A stretch of DNA of 64,000 bases from Siphonodentalium dalli (Eukaryota; Mollusca; Scaphopoda; Gadilida; Siphonodentaliidae): the NCBI GenBank assembly GCA_032622095.1, contig CP136064.1, positions 254,264,484 through 254,328,483 on the forward strand, written 5' to 3'. Position numbers and translations under genes: made by a program. The notes under the pieces are model-generated. The model did no database searches and was not told the DNA's origin. It saw nothing but the letters and a program-made list of their open reading frames with translations. Position 1 is the stretch's first letter; each line of letters opens with the position of its first letter. This document shows, piece after piece, positions 48,892-60,262 of the stretch.

Positions 48892-49680
48892 CACTTTAAA
48901 ACCCAGCCTTTTTGTTCTACCTCGACCGTCTATTTTCCGAATGGGCAATTAATACCATACGTTATGCCACATTGTCAAGTCGACATTCGTAATCTAGAAA
49001 GTCCATGTCTCATAATTTTTGCACAATTAGCTCCTACGTATACATCTAACAGATAACTAGTTCGTTTATATACAAACTCCCACAAAACAAAAACAAACGT
49101 CTACATAGTGCTTATGAATCCCACGTAATCCAATATATGGTTGGAAGTGGCATCACGCTAATTTGCGTACCAGGGGGTATCTACCACACTCAAACATAAT
49201 ACGTCATCACGATATAGTTACTGATCTTCGTATGTACATAACGATAATAATGCTTTGTTTCGAGTAAATACAAATTCTAAAATTAATGTGCCAAACAAAC
49301 AGATAATTGCATCGACAATATTAGTTTGTTATATCTTTGTGTTCATCAATGTTTAGATTCGTCCAAAGTTGTACTCTTGGTCGGTTTATATGCATATACA
49401 ATTGTGTATATGAATATATACCACGTGCAACCTCTACTCAGCGTATGGTGTCGATGGACGTGGTTTTATTCTCAGTCGAGGACTATATTTTAGACATTAA
49501 ACGTTCTTATATGTCACATTTATCGCGATTTATCAGAACTGTTTATCTTCGGTATGAAAGTATAGTTCACCCTTGTATGTTTAAAACTGTGATTTAAGTT
49601 GATTAACGGACTCGCGACTGGACAATTGGAAACTAATCTCTGATTGTCCAGCAGCTCGTCCATTAACCATGAAATAATGG
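48892..49680 (+). repeat. Direct duplication, copy 1
   Basis: It aligns in order with 53074-53872. Shared blocks are AAAACCCAGCCT, GTCGACATTCGTAATCTAGA, TCCATGTCT and, near the end, GGACTCGCG followed by a hairpin built on GGACAATTGGAAACTA. Divergence and indels are considerable. Confidence 0.7.
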
Positions 49681-49692
49681 CCAGACAGGGTG

Positions 49693-49790
49693 TTGACTAT
49701 TGCAAGACTTCTCGGAGGCCTCACTTGAAATATCAGTGTGTTAAACTGCAGACGGTCCAGCGAAGGGCCTTTATACCCTTATACAACACT
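49693..49790 (+). pseudogene. Relic of a reverse transcriptase thumb
   Basis: One frame reads VDYCKTSRRPHLKYQCVKL, then QTVQRRAF. This recalls the RP-LEY and L--VQRRA-RF motifs of non-LTR RT thumbs. A possible continuation (RRAALNYFVSDDLYTDHYV) lies at about 52830-52890, beyond the 3-kb inverted-repeat element. Heavily decayed. Confidence 0.4.
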
Positions 49791-52700
49791 ATGGTAAAAG
49801 CCAGGTAAACCATGGTTTACCAGGCGCTGCTCTGGTAATGTGATAAAGTCAGTTTCACAATAAAACACTCTGGTAACGATCCGATAAACCACGATCAACC
49901 ATATGCGCATCTGGTTTGCAGTTATAACGCTCTTGTGAATGTCATGTTAAAACCCATGTAACAATGGCATACCCTTGTAAAGTCCAAGTAAATGTATGGT
50001 ACTGTCAGGTTTACAATGACATACTCTGGTAACAGCCATGTAAATTGACATACAATACAATAATTAATTTGTATAGCGCTCAATATTATGAGTACATATT
50101 CAACGGCGCTTTACATTACATCGAGCTCATTGCATAATCAGCATAATACATGTACATGCACATATATCTAGGAATTAAATGCTACATCAAAGAGATGTTT
50201 TGAGGCCGGTCTTAAACTTATTTAAATCAGTGAATATTTTCAAGTGAGGTGGAATGCTATTCCATAGATGTGGACCTGCAAATGAAAATGCCCTATCGCC
50301 AAACGTTTTCTGTTTGTTGAAAGGAATGTACAAAAGCATACTACTATCAGATCGTAATCCATATGTACACACATTTCTGTCTTTGATCATATCCTGTATA
50401 TACAATGGTGACATGTTATTACGAGATTTGAAGACAAGCAAAATAATTTTGAACATGATTAGATACTCCACTGGCAACCAGTGTAATTGCTTGAGAACTG
50501 GAGTTATATGTTCATGCCGAGGAGTGTATGCTACAACTCGCGCCGCAGCATTTAGCACTTTTTGCAGGCGATCACACTGGTAATCCGGTAGTCCATACAG
50601 TAAAGAATTACAGTAATCTAAGTGTGGCGTGACAAAAGCATGGACCAATGTCTTAGTTGAGTCTACATCGAGGTATTGTCTAATTTGTCGGATTTTGTAT
50701 AAACCTCTGAACGCCTTCTTACACATATTAGAGATATGGTTATCCATTGTCATGATTGTGTCAAAATACGATCCCAGGTTGCGAACAGTGTCCTTTGTTG
50801 GTATGTCGGCGTCTCCCACATGAATTGAACTGATGTTGACTTTCTGAAGTAGTTGTCGAGAACCAATGATTATGAATTCAGTCTTATCGTCATTTATCAT
50901 GAGTCGGTTGGTAATCATCCACGCTCTAATGTACACAATACAGTTCTCCACAATTTGACGAGCTTTAGTTTCGCCTCTCTCTGTCGGTCGAAATGAAAAG
51001 TAGATTTGGGTATCATCTGCATAGCCGTGAACATCGGGGAGGTGACTTTCAAGAAAATCATGGTAAAGTCAGGTTTACAATGACATACTCTGGTAACAGC
51101 CATGTAAATTGACTTACAATTTCCAAGTAAATCATGGTAAAGTCAGGTTAACAATGATATACTCTGATAAAAGCCGTGTAAAAAGGACATTCCCTTGTAA
51201 TTTCCAAGTAAAGTCATATAAAGTTAGGTTAACAATAATAGACTCTGGAAAAGCCATTACACCCTTGAAATAAAAACATACCGTTGTAAATTCCATGAAA
51301 GTAAAGCCATCGTGTACCCATTTCACTCTCGTAAATTACCGGTGAAACATGACAAACATGGGAAAATAGTGTAGACCATCACTTCTTCTGTAAAACGTTC
51401 TTTAACAAAACACTCTTTAAATGTTTTTATTATGTTTTCATTTCTGAATAGGTAGTAATGTACAAGTGATGCAAGGGAAATGTTAGTATAAATCAGTCTT
51501 ATGTCCAGACCAAAGTCTGGTATGTTGTCTTGTTGCGATTCAGACTTACATTACCGATCCTAAAAACGTATTTCAACCAGGGACAAAAACTTTGGTGGTT
51601 ATGTTTTTGCATATTTCAGTTCAGAACGGAAACAACTCTGCAATGTGATGTTCAACCAATCTCAAAATTGCTGGTATATGGGTTACAATACACCAAATGA
51701 TTTACATAGGCCTCAGTGTTACCAAATCCCACTGGCCTGTATTCGCAGGAAATGGTTGACCATGCACGAGTATTTAAAATTAAAGAACGTCCTCTTAGAC
51801 ACACGGAAATGTGCCCAAAAGTACTTGTAAACGTGCTGGATCACACTGCAGCTTGACATACGTCACACTACCCTTAACATTGAGAAAAAAATAACATCGA
51901 AAAAAACACAAACACCTCCCATAAATTATTCGCCATTTGTACAGCCATAACCGTTTACCATGTGGCTATATTTGATGTTTCTCGACGGGAAACCCTTTTG
52001 TGCATTTTTCGTGCACTTTTCATCCATGTATCATTGACCATTCAGCTGCCAGAATTTATGTTATGCTGATCCTAGCTTGGGGGTGCCAGGGGAAATCACT
52101 CTACTAATTTGTATGTGGTGTATTGTAACATATAGGCTCCCATGTTGGTTAATGTGTTGTATATAATGGTAATACAGAACGATTTACCAGAGCGCAATGT
52201 AAGTGGAGTACATCATGCCTTTACTAGGAATTTACAAGGGTGTGTCCTTTTTACATGGACTTTACATGGCTTTTACCAGATTATATCATTGTCTATCTGA
52301 CTTTACTTATATTACCACAGTAAACCAGAATCATATTTTGTTCATTATTCAGTGTAAAACAATTGTAACCGGTGTCATTTTCAAAGGTTAACATAATGAG
52401 ACAAGAATATTCGTATTGATAAGTAGGCTAATTCCAGAAGAGCTAACACTATATGTAGTCACATGTGTTATTCATATAGTCTCCGATCTGTTATCTCAAA
52501 TGTTAAAGCTTCTGAAAGCGCACATCGGTACTACCGTGGTAACGTTACCGTAATATCTTGGTAAATTACCCTGGTGTAATTACCCTGGTAGAATACCAAA
52601 TGCATACTTACATATATGGTTGGGAATATTTTACTAAAAATACATGGGTGGGTCTATATTTGTCCGTATTATATGGGGACCATTCACTAGATGAATTTTA

Positions 52701-52799
52701 CCCGAGTAAAATTGCCTGGTTCCAATCACCAAGGTAGAATACAACAGAATACCATAATGTTTTACCATGGTTTACCAGATTGTACTTTTTATAAGGGTA
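49774..52799. mobile_element. 3-kb inverted-repeat element rich in CTGGTAA motifs
   Basis: The ends carry TACCCTTATA and its complement. Internally, variants of CTGGTAA-GCCATGTAAA, TGGTAAAGTCAGGTTTACAA and CCTTGTAAATTCC recur in direct orientation from 49780 to about 51350, and in inverted orientation from about 52130 to 52799. The left half holds an L2-like retrotransposon fragment. There is no transposase ORF, so it is a non-autonomous fold-back-type element. Confidence 0.65.
50055..51062 (-). pseudogene. L2-like non-LTR retrotransposon fragment, RT C-terminal half
   Basis: Read on the - strand the ORF is open from about 51062 to 50187 and starts inside the RT at HDFLESHLPDVHGYADDTQI, with the catalytic YADD box. 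It continues through MINDDKTEFIIIGSRQ, NLGSYFDTIMTMDNHI, the thumb (VTPHLDYCNSLLYGLP, LQKVLNAAARVV, LKQLHWLPVEYLIMFKI) and ends FKTGLKTSL. This is the usual C-terminus of L2-type elements. The 3' tail contains GAGCGCTATACAAATTAATT, the typical L2 end. It is 5'-truncated, so no endonuclease is present, but the remaining frame has no stop. It lies within the tandem CTGGTAA motifs of the host element. Confidence 0.88.
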
Positions 52800-53073
52800 A
52801 TGGTCCCTTACGAACCGCGGTCACCTTATAAAACGCAGAGCAGCATTGAACTACTTTGTATCCGATGACTTATACACGGACCATTATGTCATGAACCTTA
52901 AGTCCATAAAGGGACAATCTTAAAAGCTACGCGGCTGAAACATATTGTATTCCCAATTTATTTATAATCAAACACACTCCATGCAAATGAGCCGCGTCGT
53001 GTAACCGGACAGGCGATTATTGAAATTACGAAATCGGAACACCAGTGCATGGGGACCGTGCATGCAACAATTA

Positions 53074-53872
53074 CACTTAAAATCCAGCCTATTTGCTCAA
53101 CAACCCCAATCTTCCGAATAGGCACTTTATATCACACTTTATACCACAAGTCGACATTCGTAATCTAGATCGTTCATGTCTCCATATTCATGCACAACAA
53201 ACTCTTACAGAGAGCTCTAACAGAGACATATATAGTTCGCTTCTATACTGCATATACGACGAAAATTTGCATATTTCTTATAAACCCCAAATTATATCTA
53301 CTTCCTTGTCGATAGAGTCGTGCTGCTCATTTGCCTATCCGCGAGTGTATGTCACATTGCAACATAACATGTCATATGTGAGACTACAGTAACACAACGG
53401 TGATAGTGAATTGTTCGAGTCAAGGTATCCTAAAATGGATACATGACCAAAATACAGACACTTGCGTCCACAGTATACCTATATTACGTATATATACTAT
53501 ACGCTATGCACCTCGCAAAACAAATATATTAGTATTTGTTTGCGTACATCGATGTTTGATTTCGAAAGATCTGTAACGGTATATACATGTATGCGTACAG
53601 TTGTGTAATATTTAGAAAGTCCACACGCAGCCACCACTAACGACACGAACCGTGTCTAGTTGCGCGGTTTTGTTGTCAGCCAAGGATTATGTTTATACAG
53701 AAAAACGCTCTTATATTTCTCATTTATCGTAATATTTCATCTGTATATCCTATTTAATTTATGTTGGTTAATGGACTCGCGCATGGACATTCTAAACTAA
53801 ATTGTTTCGCCTTCGGACTGGACCATCTAGTTTCCGAATGTCCAATAGCTCGTTCATTACACTGGAATAATA
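53074..53872 (+). repeat. Direct duplication, copy 2
   Basis: The counterpart of 48892-49680, in the same orientation. The terminal hairpin is longer here (GGACATTCTAAACTA facing TAGTTTCCGAATGTCC). Confidence 0.7.
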
Positions 53873-55099
53873 CACTCATATAATCTACCTGGTCTGCGAC
53901 GGCGGTCAGGAAAAAAACCTTTACATGATAAAACTTGCTTATTGAAACCCATGCGTCAAGCCGCAGCTCAAATATTCGGAAATTCATTTGCACAAATGTT
54001 ATATGTTAGTCTATTTTCATAAAATGTCCTCACACGCATGCAAAATCGATAGCCATGTACATTTCGTCAACGCATGATATATGCAGCATACACAGACACT
54101 AATTATGAAACATAAGTGTTATAAATTAACATAGGAATGATTACTCAGTTACAAAAATGTGTGTAGACTAAATTTAAATTGATAAAATTTAATTGAAATA
54201 ATGTGATTATATTTTAACGATCAAATTCCCACGAAGTTAATTGCTATAATGATAAATACACCTGCATTGTATGACATACCATATTTCATAAAATAATCTC
54301 ATTGGCAACTATAGCCCTCAAACACCGATTCGTTCTTGTTCACGCTAATACAAGCACACGGACACATATCATTATCACTATCAAACATTGTATGCTAGAG
54401 TTATCTCGCTTATACACAGTGAACTGAATACCCGGACAGAACTGGTTCTTCTGTGTCTGCAGGTAGGCATCATATCTGTATGGCGATGTGTACCCATGAC
54501 ACAATGTGTTGTCACTGCAGGATCTGCTACACTACCAATCTACCATATAATCCGTTGGGTAGGTCGGAAACTTGGCAGCGTCAATTATTAATAATTGAGC
54601 ACGAACTAAAGAAAAATTACGTACTTATGTATTATAAATATATATATTACAAACTTATATTTCACGAATCAGCCACTACACTCATTCATAATATAATTAG
54701 AACTCAAAATTAGCTGTGATCAGCAACAGTGTTTCAATTCACTTTAACATGTATATTTATTGCATGATCCCACCCTTATTCCATTCAACAGGAAATAGTG
54801 ACAGGTGACATTTGACTTCCGGTTTGTCGTCTGTTTACATGCCATGCGCTACATCTAAGCAATACTATGGCTTCCAATATTTGTTCAACAATCTGTAATG
54901 AATGAAGAGATTGAAAAGTTATGTCATTAAATATACGCCATCATATACGCCAAATGGTCTTTATTTGTCTGGAACCATTTCTTTAAGCGGGCAAACGTGA
55001 AACGTCATCGATTGCCTTACATAAGCCGATGTTAGTTTCACGTCCCATTTTTGGATTTAAACATGCTTTGTCGGGGTTTTAGATCATGTAGTAAATATA
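53873..55099. other. Non-coding, nothing recognised
   Basis: AT-rich; short ORFs only. Confidence 0.35.
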
Positions 55100-55245
55100 A
55101 TCTACAACTCGTCCCCAGTTTAGAGTGGAATTTACAAAACTCGTCCAGTAAATTAGGTCTGGACCTCGCCAACGGCTCGGCCCAGACCTAATTTACTGGA
55201 CTCATTTTGTAAATTCCGCTATAAACTGGGGACTCGTTGTAGATC
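55100..55245. repeat. Fold-back element, about 70-bp arms
   Basis: TCTACAACTCGTCCCCAGTT, AATTTAC, and CCAGTAAATTAGGTCTGG on the left pair with their complements on the right around GCCAACGGC. The arms are nearly perfect, so the insertion may be young. There is no coding capacity. Confidence 0.85.
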
Positions 55246-55251
55246 CTCTAA

Positions 55252-55460
55252 TTATGACATTCATTCTGCTAATAAAACATCTATCTGTCTATCTATCTCA
55301 CCCAATCTAATCGTGAGTAAAATCATGGAAACGTGGATAAGATTATGTCAAGATCAAACAAGGTTAGATTGAGATCTAACTATAAACACATTCGATTATC
55401 AAATACAACCGGGCTATGTTTTTATACTAATAAGTTGGATTAAACATCGTGTATGTTATG
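55252..55460 (+). repeat. Dispersed repeat, copy 1 (see 63506)
   Basis: It starts TTATGACATTCATTCTGCTA and runs to TAATAAGTTGGATTAAACA. It aligns with 63506-63695 in the same orientation with scattered differences, and contains a short CTAT microsatellite. Confidence 0.8.
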
Positions 55461-55866
55461 TTACAACAGGGGTTCAACGATCCCTGCAGTTCTGTGTCTA
55501 ACACGATTTCGGTTCCGAAGCTAACATTATTATAATGGTGATTTTTATAGAAAACAACTGGAACATCGTGAAAAATGATAACTGTTAGTGCAATCTTCTT
55601 AATTGGCCCCATAAATTCATTGTGTAATCAGTTTGTGGCAAGCACAATGTCGTTCAATTGAAACAGAATAAAGGTTGGCGATATTGTGGTGCTCAATCGA
55701 CGCCTTGGTGAGAATGATTTCGCGAAAACATATCAAACTTCAAACTAAACCGAAACTCTGTAGACACCAGATCGAGCCAACAACGATCTATGACCTTTCT
55801 GACCCACGATGAGAAACGTGTCATCTCCTGGTATTGACAATTTTATGATTTATAACTCCAAATAGG

Positions 55867-56076
55867 AAGCGTTACATTGGCTCGGACTCGGACTCGATGG
55901 TTTCGACCCGTATCCCGGACGAATTGATCAGTTCCGTCGCAAACAGTGATGTTGATTCGAATTTCCAGCTAGAGTCTATAGCCATTAACACCTCACCGTC
56001 CTCACTTCGCATCGTATTCACGGATATATCAAATAGCAACATCGAATCAACCAAGCTGAGGATATATATACCAGTG
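55867..56076 (+). CDS. Possible exon of unknown function
   Basis: The open frame reads KRYIGSDSDSMVSTRIPDEL, then VDSNFQLESIAINTSPSSLR and IVFTDISNSNIESTKLRIYI, with protein-like composition and hydrophobic spacing. It follows an AG (55866) with a poor pyrimidine tract. A donor is uncertain (CCAGTGATT near 56073). The entry phase is compatible with exon 4 of the metalloprotease, which by chance would happen one time in three, and I see no M12 motif. The - strand is also open here for 61 codons. The pattern faintly recalls strands of extracellular beta domains. Confidence 0.3.
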
Positions 56077-56391
56077 ATTGTTGATTGATTGGTGGGGTTT
56101 AAAGTCGTTTTAGCAACAAAGCCATATCACGACGAGAAGAAACAGATTATCAAAATCGAGTGAAGCAACTGTGATTAGAAATGACAGTGAATTAGTCAAT
56201 TAGACTAACAAAAACCAGAACATATACAAATAATAATACCAAAATCGGTGCACGCGTGCTTTATTGGGGTCATTACCATTAAGAAACTGACCATTTTCAC
56301 AATAAAAACATATAAAAACAACATCGAAACAGATAGGAATATTGTTTTGAGAACAGCAAACATGTAAAATATATTCAGCAAATATAAATAA

Positions 56392-57087
56392 CTAGCAGGA
56401 TAGCCCGCCACTGGCGTGGTTCGTCTCATGGCTTTGTTCGAAAAAGCAATTGCAACAGCTTCCGAGACACGTATGCTGCACCTAGGTGTAAAATTTCGTC
56501 GAAATCCGCCAGTTTTACCCGATTTGTCCTTGAATTGATCCTTTTCAAGGTCAAGCTCAAAATTTAACCCGTCCATGACACTTCCCGTAGGTAGCAAGGT
56601 AGCTCAATCGGTTCGAGTCTATAAAGGACACACACATATATATTATTTGTGGGTACCCGTTTCAAGGTGAAGATGACCTCGCGCGGAAAAACTGACCCGA
56701 TGAAAATCTCCCCCGTTCCTAGGGCTTAGTACGTAAGAATCACACAACACGCTCATGTCTGGATACAGTCACGCTCACGTGTGGACCCAGACGTAAGAAT
56801 CACATTACACGCATACGCTCTTTATCAACGACACTGCGGATACGAACGCTCTTTTACTATCAACGCGATTAACCCCACAGTGCCGTTTTTGTGACTGAGA
56901 GTGGAGAACGGGTGCTCGGCGCTTCTCCAAAACGGCGCGATGACCATTCCCGTAGTTTTTACCCTTAGATGGGAAGTTTGGTCTCGATCGGTGCAGCCGC
57001 TTTCGATTCTATAAAGTATATATATATTTATATATATATATTTATATATATATACGTAGTTCTCAAAATATAGAGTAGACTAGCAGG
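56392..57087. repeat. Long tandem/dispersed repeat unit, copy 1
   Basis: It begins CTAGCAGGATAGCCCGCCAC and ends in a TA-rich stretch (57010-57056) followed by GTTCTCAAAATATA-AGTAGACTAGC. Nearly the whole unit is repeated at 59447-60262. Blocks such as GAAAATCTCCCCCGTTCCTA and TTTTACCCTTAGATGGGAAG are shared. Confidence 0.85.
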
Positions 57088-57925
57088 TTAGCGTTCGTCA
57101 GAAAAATGACAATTTAAATTTTTTTTAATTAATTGTTTAATTAAATTTTTTTTTCCATGAGTTAATATTAATTTTTTGTTTATAACATGAGTTAATTGTG
57201 CATTTTTAATTTACTATTTATTTTTTGTTGATAACATGAGTTAATCGTGCATTTTTAATTTACTGGATTTTTGAATTAATTTTTGAATTAAATTTTTGGT
57301 TTTTCAATATTTTACCCGATTAGGCCTTATTTTACCCGATTAAGGTGAAGAAGACATAATAATCACACAACACGCAGTACCCGTCCCTAAAAGAGGTATG
57401 ATTTGAGGTACATCGGGCGGAAAAACTGACCCGATGAAAATTTCCCCCGTTCCTAGGAACGACAGACATAAGAATCACACAACACGCATTTTTTGTTTTC
57501 ACACAACACGCAGTACCCGTCGCTAAAAGGGGTACGATTGAAAATTTCTCCCGTTCCTAGGAACGACAGACATAAGAATCACACAACACGTTAATTCTGC
57601 CTTTTTAATCGAGATAAATGCATTTCGCGTTTTGCATCCGTAGTTTCGTACGCATGGTTAACCGTTTAGCAACGTCGATGGCAATAAAGAGCGTTAGTCG
57701 GTTAACAACTCCAAATATGGTCGATATAAAGATCGTTAATGCCTTAACCCCCCGAAGTGCCATTTGCGGTGATTTTGATGATTGGGAGTGGAGAATGAGT
57801 GCTCAGAGCTTGTCCAAAATGCGACGTCGACGATCCCCGTGGTTTTTATCCTTATATACGAAATTTGAGCTCGATCCGACCAGCCGTTTTCGATTCTATG
57901 CAGTACCCACACACATACGCACATA
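57088..57925. repeat. Degenerate middle unit of the same repeat family
   Basis: After an AT-rich section, GAAAATTTCCCCCGTTCCTAG and AAGAATCACACAACACG recur at 57430-57600. The unit then runs to 57925, where it is interrupted by two Helitrons; it resumes at 59410 (TATACATATATACGGAAGTC). Confidence 0.6.
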
Positions 57926-58670
57926 TCTATTATATATTTTGGAAGATCTGTCTGTGTGTCTGTGTGTGAGTCTGTGTGTTCGCGATGGACTCGAAAACGG
58001 CAGAACCGATTTCGATGAAACTTGGTATGTGGGTGTATTTTCGGCCGGGAACTGGCATAAGCCTAGTAATTTGCCCGTGCGACGTGACCTTGACCTTGAA
58101 ATCGGGTAATTTCAAGGTCAAACGCCCGAATATCACGGGATTTCGATGAAACTTGGTATGTGCTGGTATCTTCGGTCGGAGAGTGGCATAAACCTATTAA
58201 TTTGCCCGTGCGACGTGACCTTGACCTTGAAATCGGGTCATTTCAATGTCAAACACTCGAATATCACGGGATTTCGATGAAACTTGGTATGTTGGGCCAC
58301 ATTCGTATGGGGAGTCTCATAAGCATATTCGTTTGCCCGTGCGACGTGACCTTGACCTTGAAATCGGGTCAATTCAAGGTCAAATCGCCAATTTTGATGG
58401 GATTTCGACGAAATTTGATACATGGGGGTACTTTTGTCAACTGAGTGTTTTGGAAGGGTCGAGTCGTGACCCCGACCTGACCTTGACCTTCAAAATGATC
58501 AATTCAAGGTCAAATCGGGTAAAACCGGATGGATTTCGACGGGCACGTTTGTCGGGTACTTTTGTCCGGGCACAGTTTTGGACTGATCTAATCGTAACCC
58601 CCATTTGACCTTGACCTTCAAAATGGACAATTCAAGGTCAAAGCCCGGACGAAGTCGGGTCACCTTCTAG
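57926..58670 (+). mobile_element. Non-autonomous Helitron, copy 1
   Basis: It starts TCTATTATATATTTTGGAAG and ends with the hairpin CCCGGACGAAGTCGGG, then TCACCTTCTAG. TC at the 5' end and a hairpin before CTAG at the 3' end are Helitron hallmarks. The interior is five tandem units of 131 bp (phase points 58008, 58139, 58270, 58401, 58532). No Rep/helicase is present. This architecture resembles the Helentron-associated elements with central tandem repeats described from bivalves. Confidence 0.82.
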
Positions 58671-59409
58671 TCTATTATATATTTTGGAAGATCTGTCTGT
58701 CTGTGTGTCAGTCTGTGTGTTCGCGATGGACTCGAAAACGGCCTAACCGATTTCGATGAAACTTGGTACATGGCGGTATTTTCGGCCGAGAACTGGCTTA
58801 GGCCTATTAATTTGTCCGTTCGACGTGACATTGACCTTGAAATCGGGTAATTTCAAGGTCAAACGACCGAATATCTCGGGATTTAGATGAAACTTGGTAT
58901 GTGGGAGTACTTTCGGCCGAGGGGTGACATGAGCCTATTACTTTGCCTGTGCGACGTGACCTTGACCTTGAAATATGGTCATTTCAAGGTCAAACGCCCG
59001 AATATCACGGGATTTCGATGAAACTTGGTATGTGGGGGTATTTTCGGCCGGGGAATGGCATAGGCTCATTAATTTGCCCGTGCGACGTGACATTGACCTT
59101 GAAATCGGGTCAATTCAAGGTCAAATCGACAATTTTTATTGGATTTCGACGAAATTTGATACATGGGGTTACTTTTGTACACTGAGTGTTTTGGACGGGT
59201 CAAATCGTGGCCCAGCCTCACCTTGACCTTCTAAATGATCAATTCAAGGTCAAATCGGGTAAAACCGGATGGATTTCGACGGGCACGTTTGTCGGGTACT
59301 TTTGTCCGTGCAGTATTTTTGACTGATCAAATCGTGACCCCATTTGACCTTGACCTTTAAAATGGACAATTCAAGGGCAAAGCCCGGACGAAGTCGGGTC
59401 ACCTTCTAG
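58671..59409 (+). mobile_element. Non-autonomous Helitron, copy 2 (head-to-tail)
   Basis: It begins directly after the CTAG of copy 1 with the same TCTATTATATATTTTGG end and finishes with the same hairpin and CTAG at 59406-59409. Internal units are again 130-131 bp (58749, 58880, 59011, 59142, 59272). The pair sits between A (57925) and T (59410), the usual Helitron target. Confidence 0.82.
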
Positions 59410-59446
59410 TATACATATATACGGAAGTCTCAAAATATATAGTAGA

Positions 59447-60262
59447 CTAGCATGTTAGCCCGCCACTGGCGTGGTTCGTCTCATGGCTTTGTTCGAAAAA
59501 GCAATTGCAACAGCTTCCGAGACACGTATGCTGCACCTAGGTGTAAAATTTCTTCGAAATCCGCCAGTTTTACCCGATTTGACCTTGAATTGATAATGTT
59601 CAAGGTCAAGCTCAGGTCGTGGTCGCAATGTAACCGGTCCATGACACTTCCCGTGGGTAGCAAGTTTGAGCTCAATCGGTTCGAGTCTATAAAGAACACA
59701 CACATATATATAAGTTGTGGGTACCCGTTTCAAGGTGAAGATGACCTCGGGCGGAAAAACTGACCCTATGAAAATCTCCCCCGTTCCTAGGAAGCCCTAA
59801 GTACGTAAGAATCACAAAACACGCTCATGTCTGGATACAGTCACGCTCACCTGTGGACACAGACGTGAGAATCACATTACTCGCATACGCTCTTTATCAA
59901 CGACACTGCGGATACGAACGCTCTTTAAATATCAACGCGATTAACCCCACATTGCCAATGACGGTCATTTTTGTGACTGAGGGTGGAGAACGGGTGCTTG
60001 GAGCTTCTCCAAAACGCCGCGACGACTATTCCCGTGGGTTTTTACCCTTAGATGGGAAGTTTGGTCTCGATCGGTGCAGCCGTTTTCGATTCTATAAGAA
60101 TGGGTGCTCGGAGCTTCTCGAAAACGCCGCGACGACCATTCCCGTGGGTTTTTACCCTTAGATGGGAAGTTTGGTCTCGATCGGTGCAGCCGTTTTCGAT
60201 TCTATAAAGTACAACTATATATGTGCACACATATACATAGTTCTCAAAATATATAGTTGATT
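59447..60262. repeat. Long tandem/dispersed repeat unit, copy 2
   Basis: It matches 56392-57087 from CTAGCATGTTAGCCCGCCAC onwards. An extra local duplication of about 110 bp is present (60085-60206 repeats TTTTACCCTTAGATGGGAAG through CGATTCTATAA). It joins directly to the truncated end of the - strand retrotransposon. Confidence 0.85.

Noticed and set aside
48892..53872. LTR retrotransposon
   Set aside because: The direct repeats lack TG...CA ends, and the interior has no primer-binding site, protease or integrase; RT traces are non-LTR type.
57618..58608. ORFs repeating RRDLDLEIG-like peptides
   Set aside because: They follow the 131-bp Helitron units and shift frame from unit to unit; not conserved as protein.
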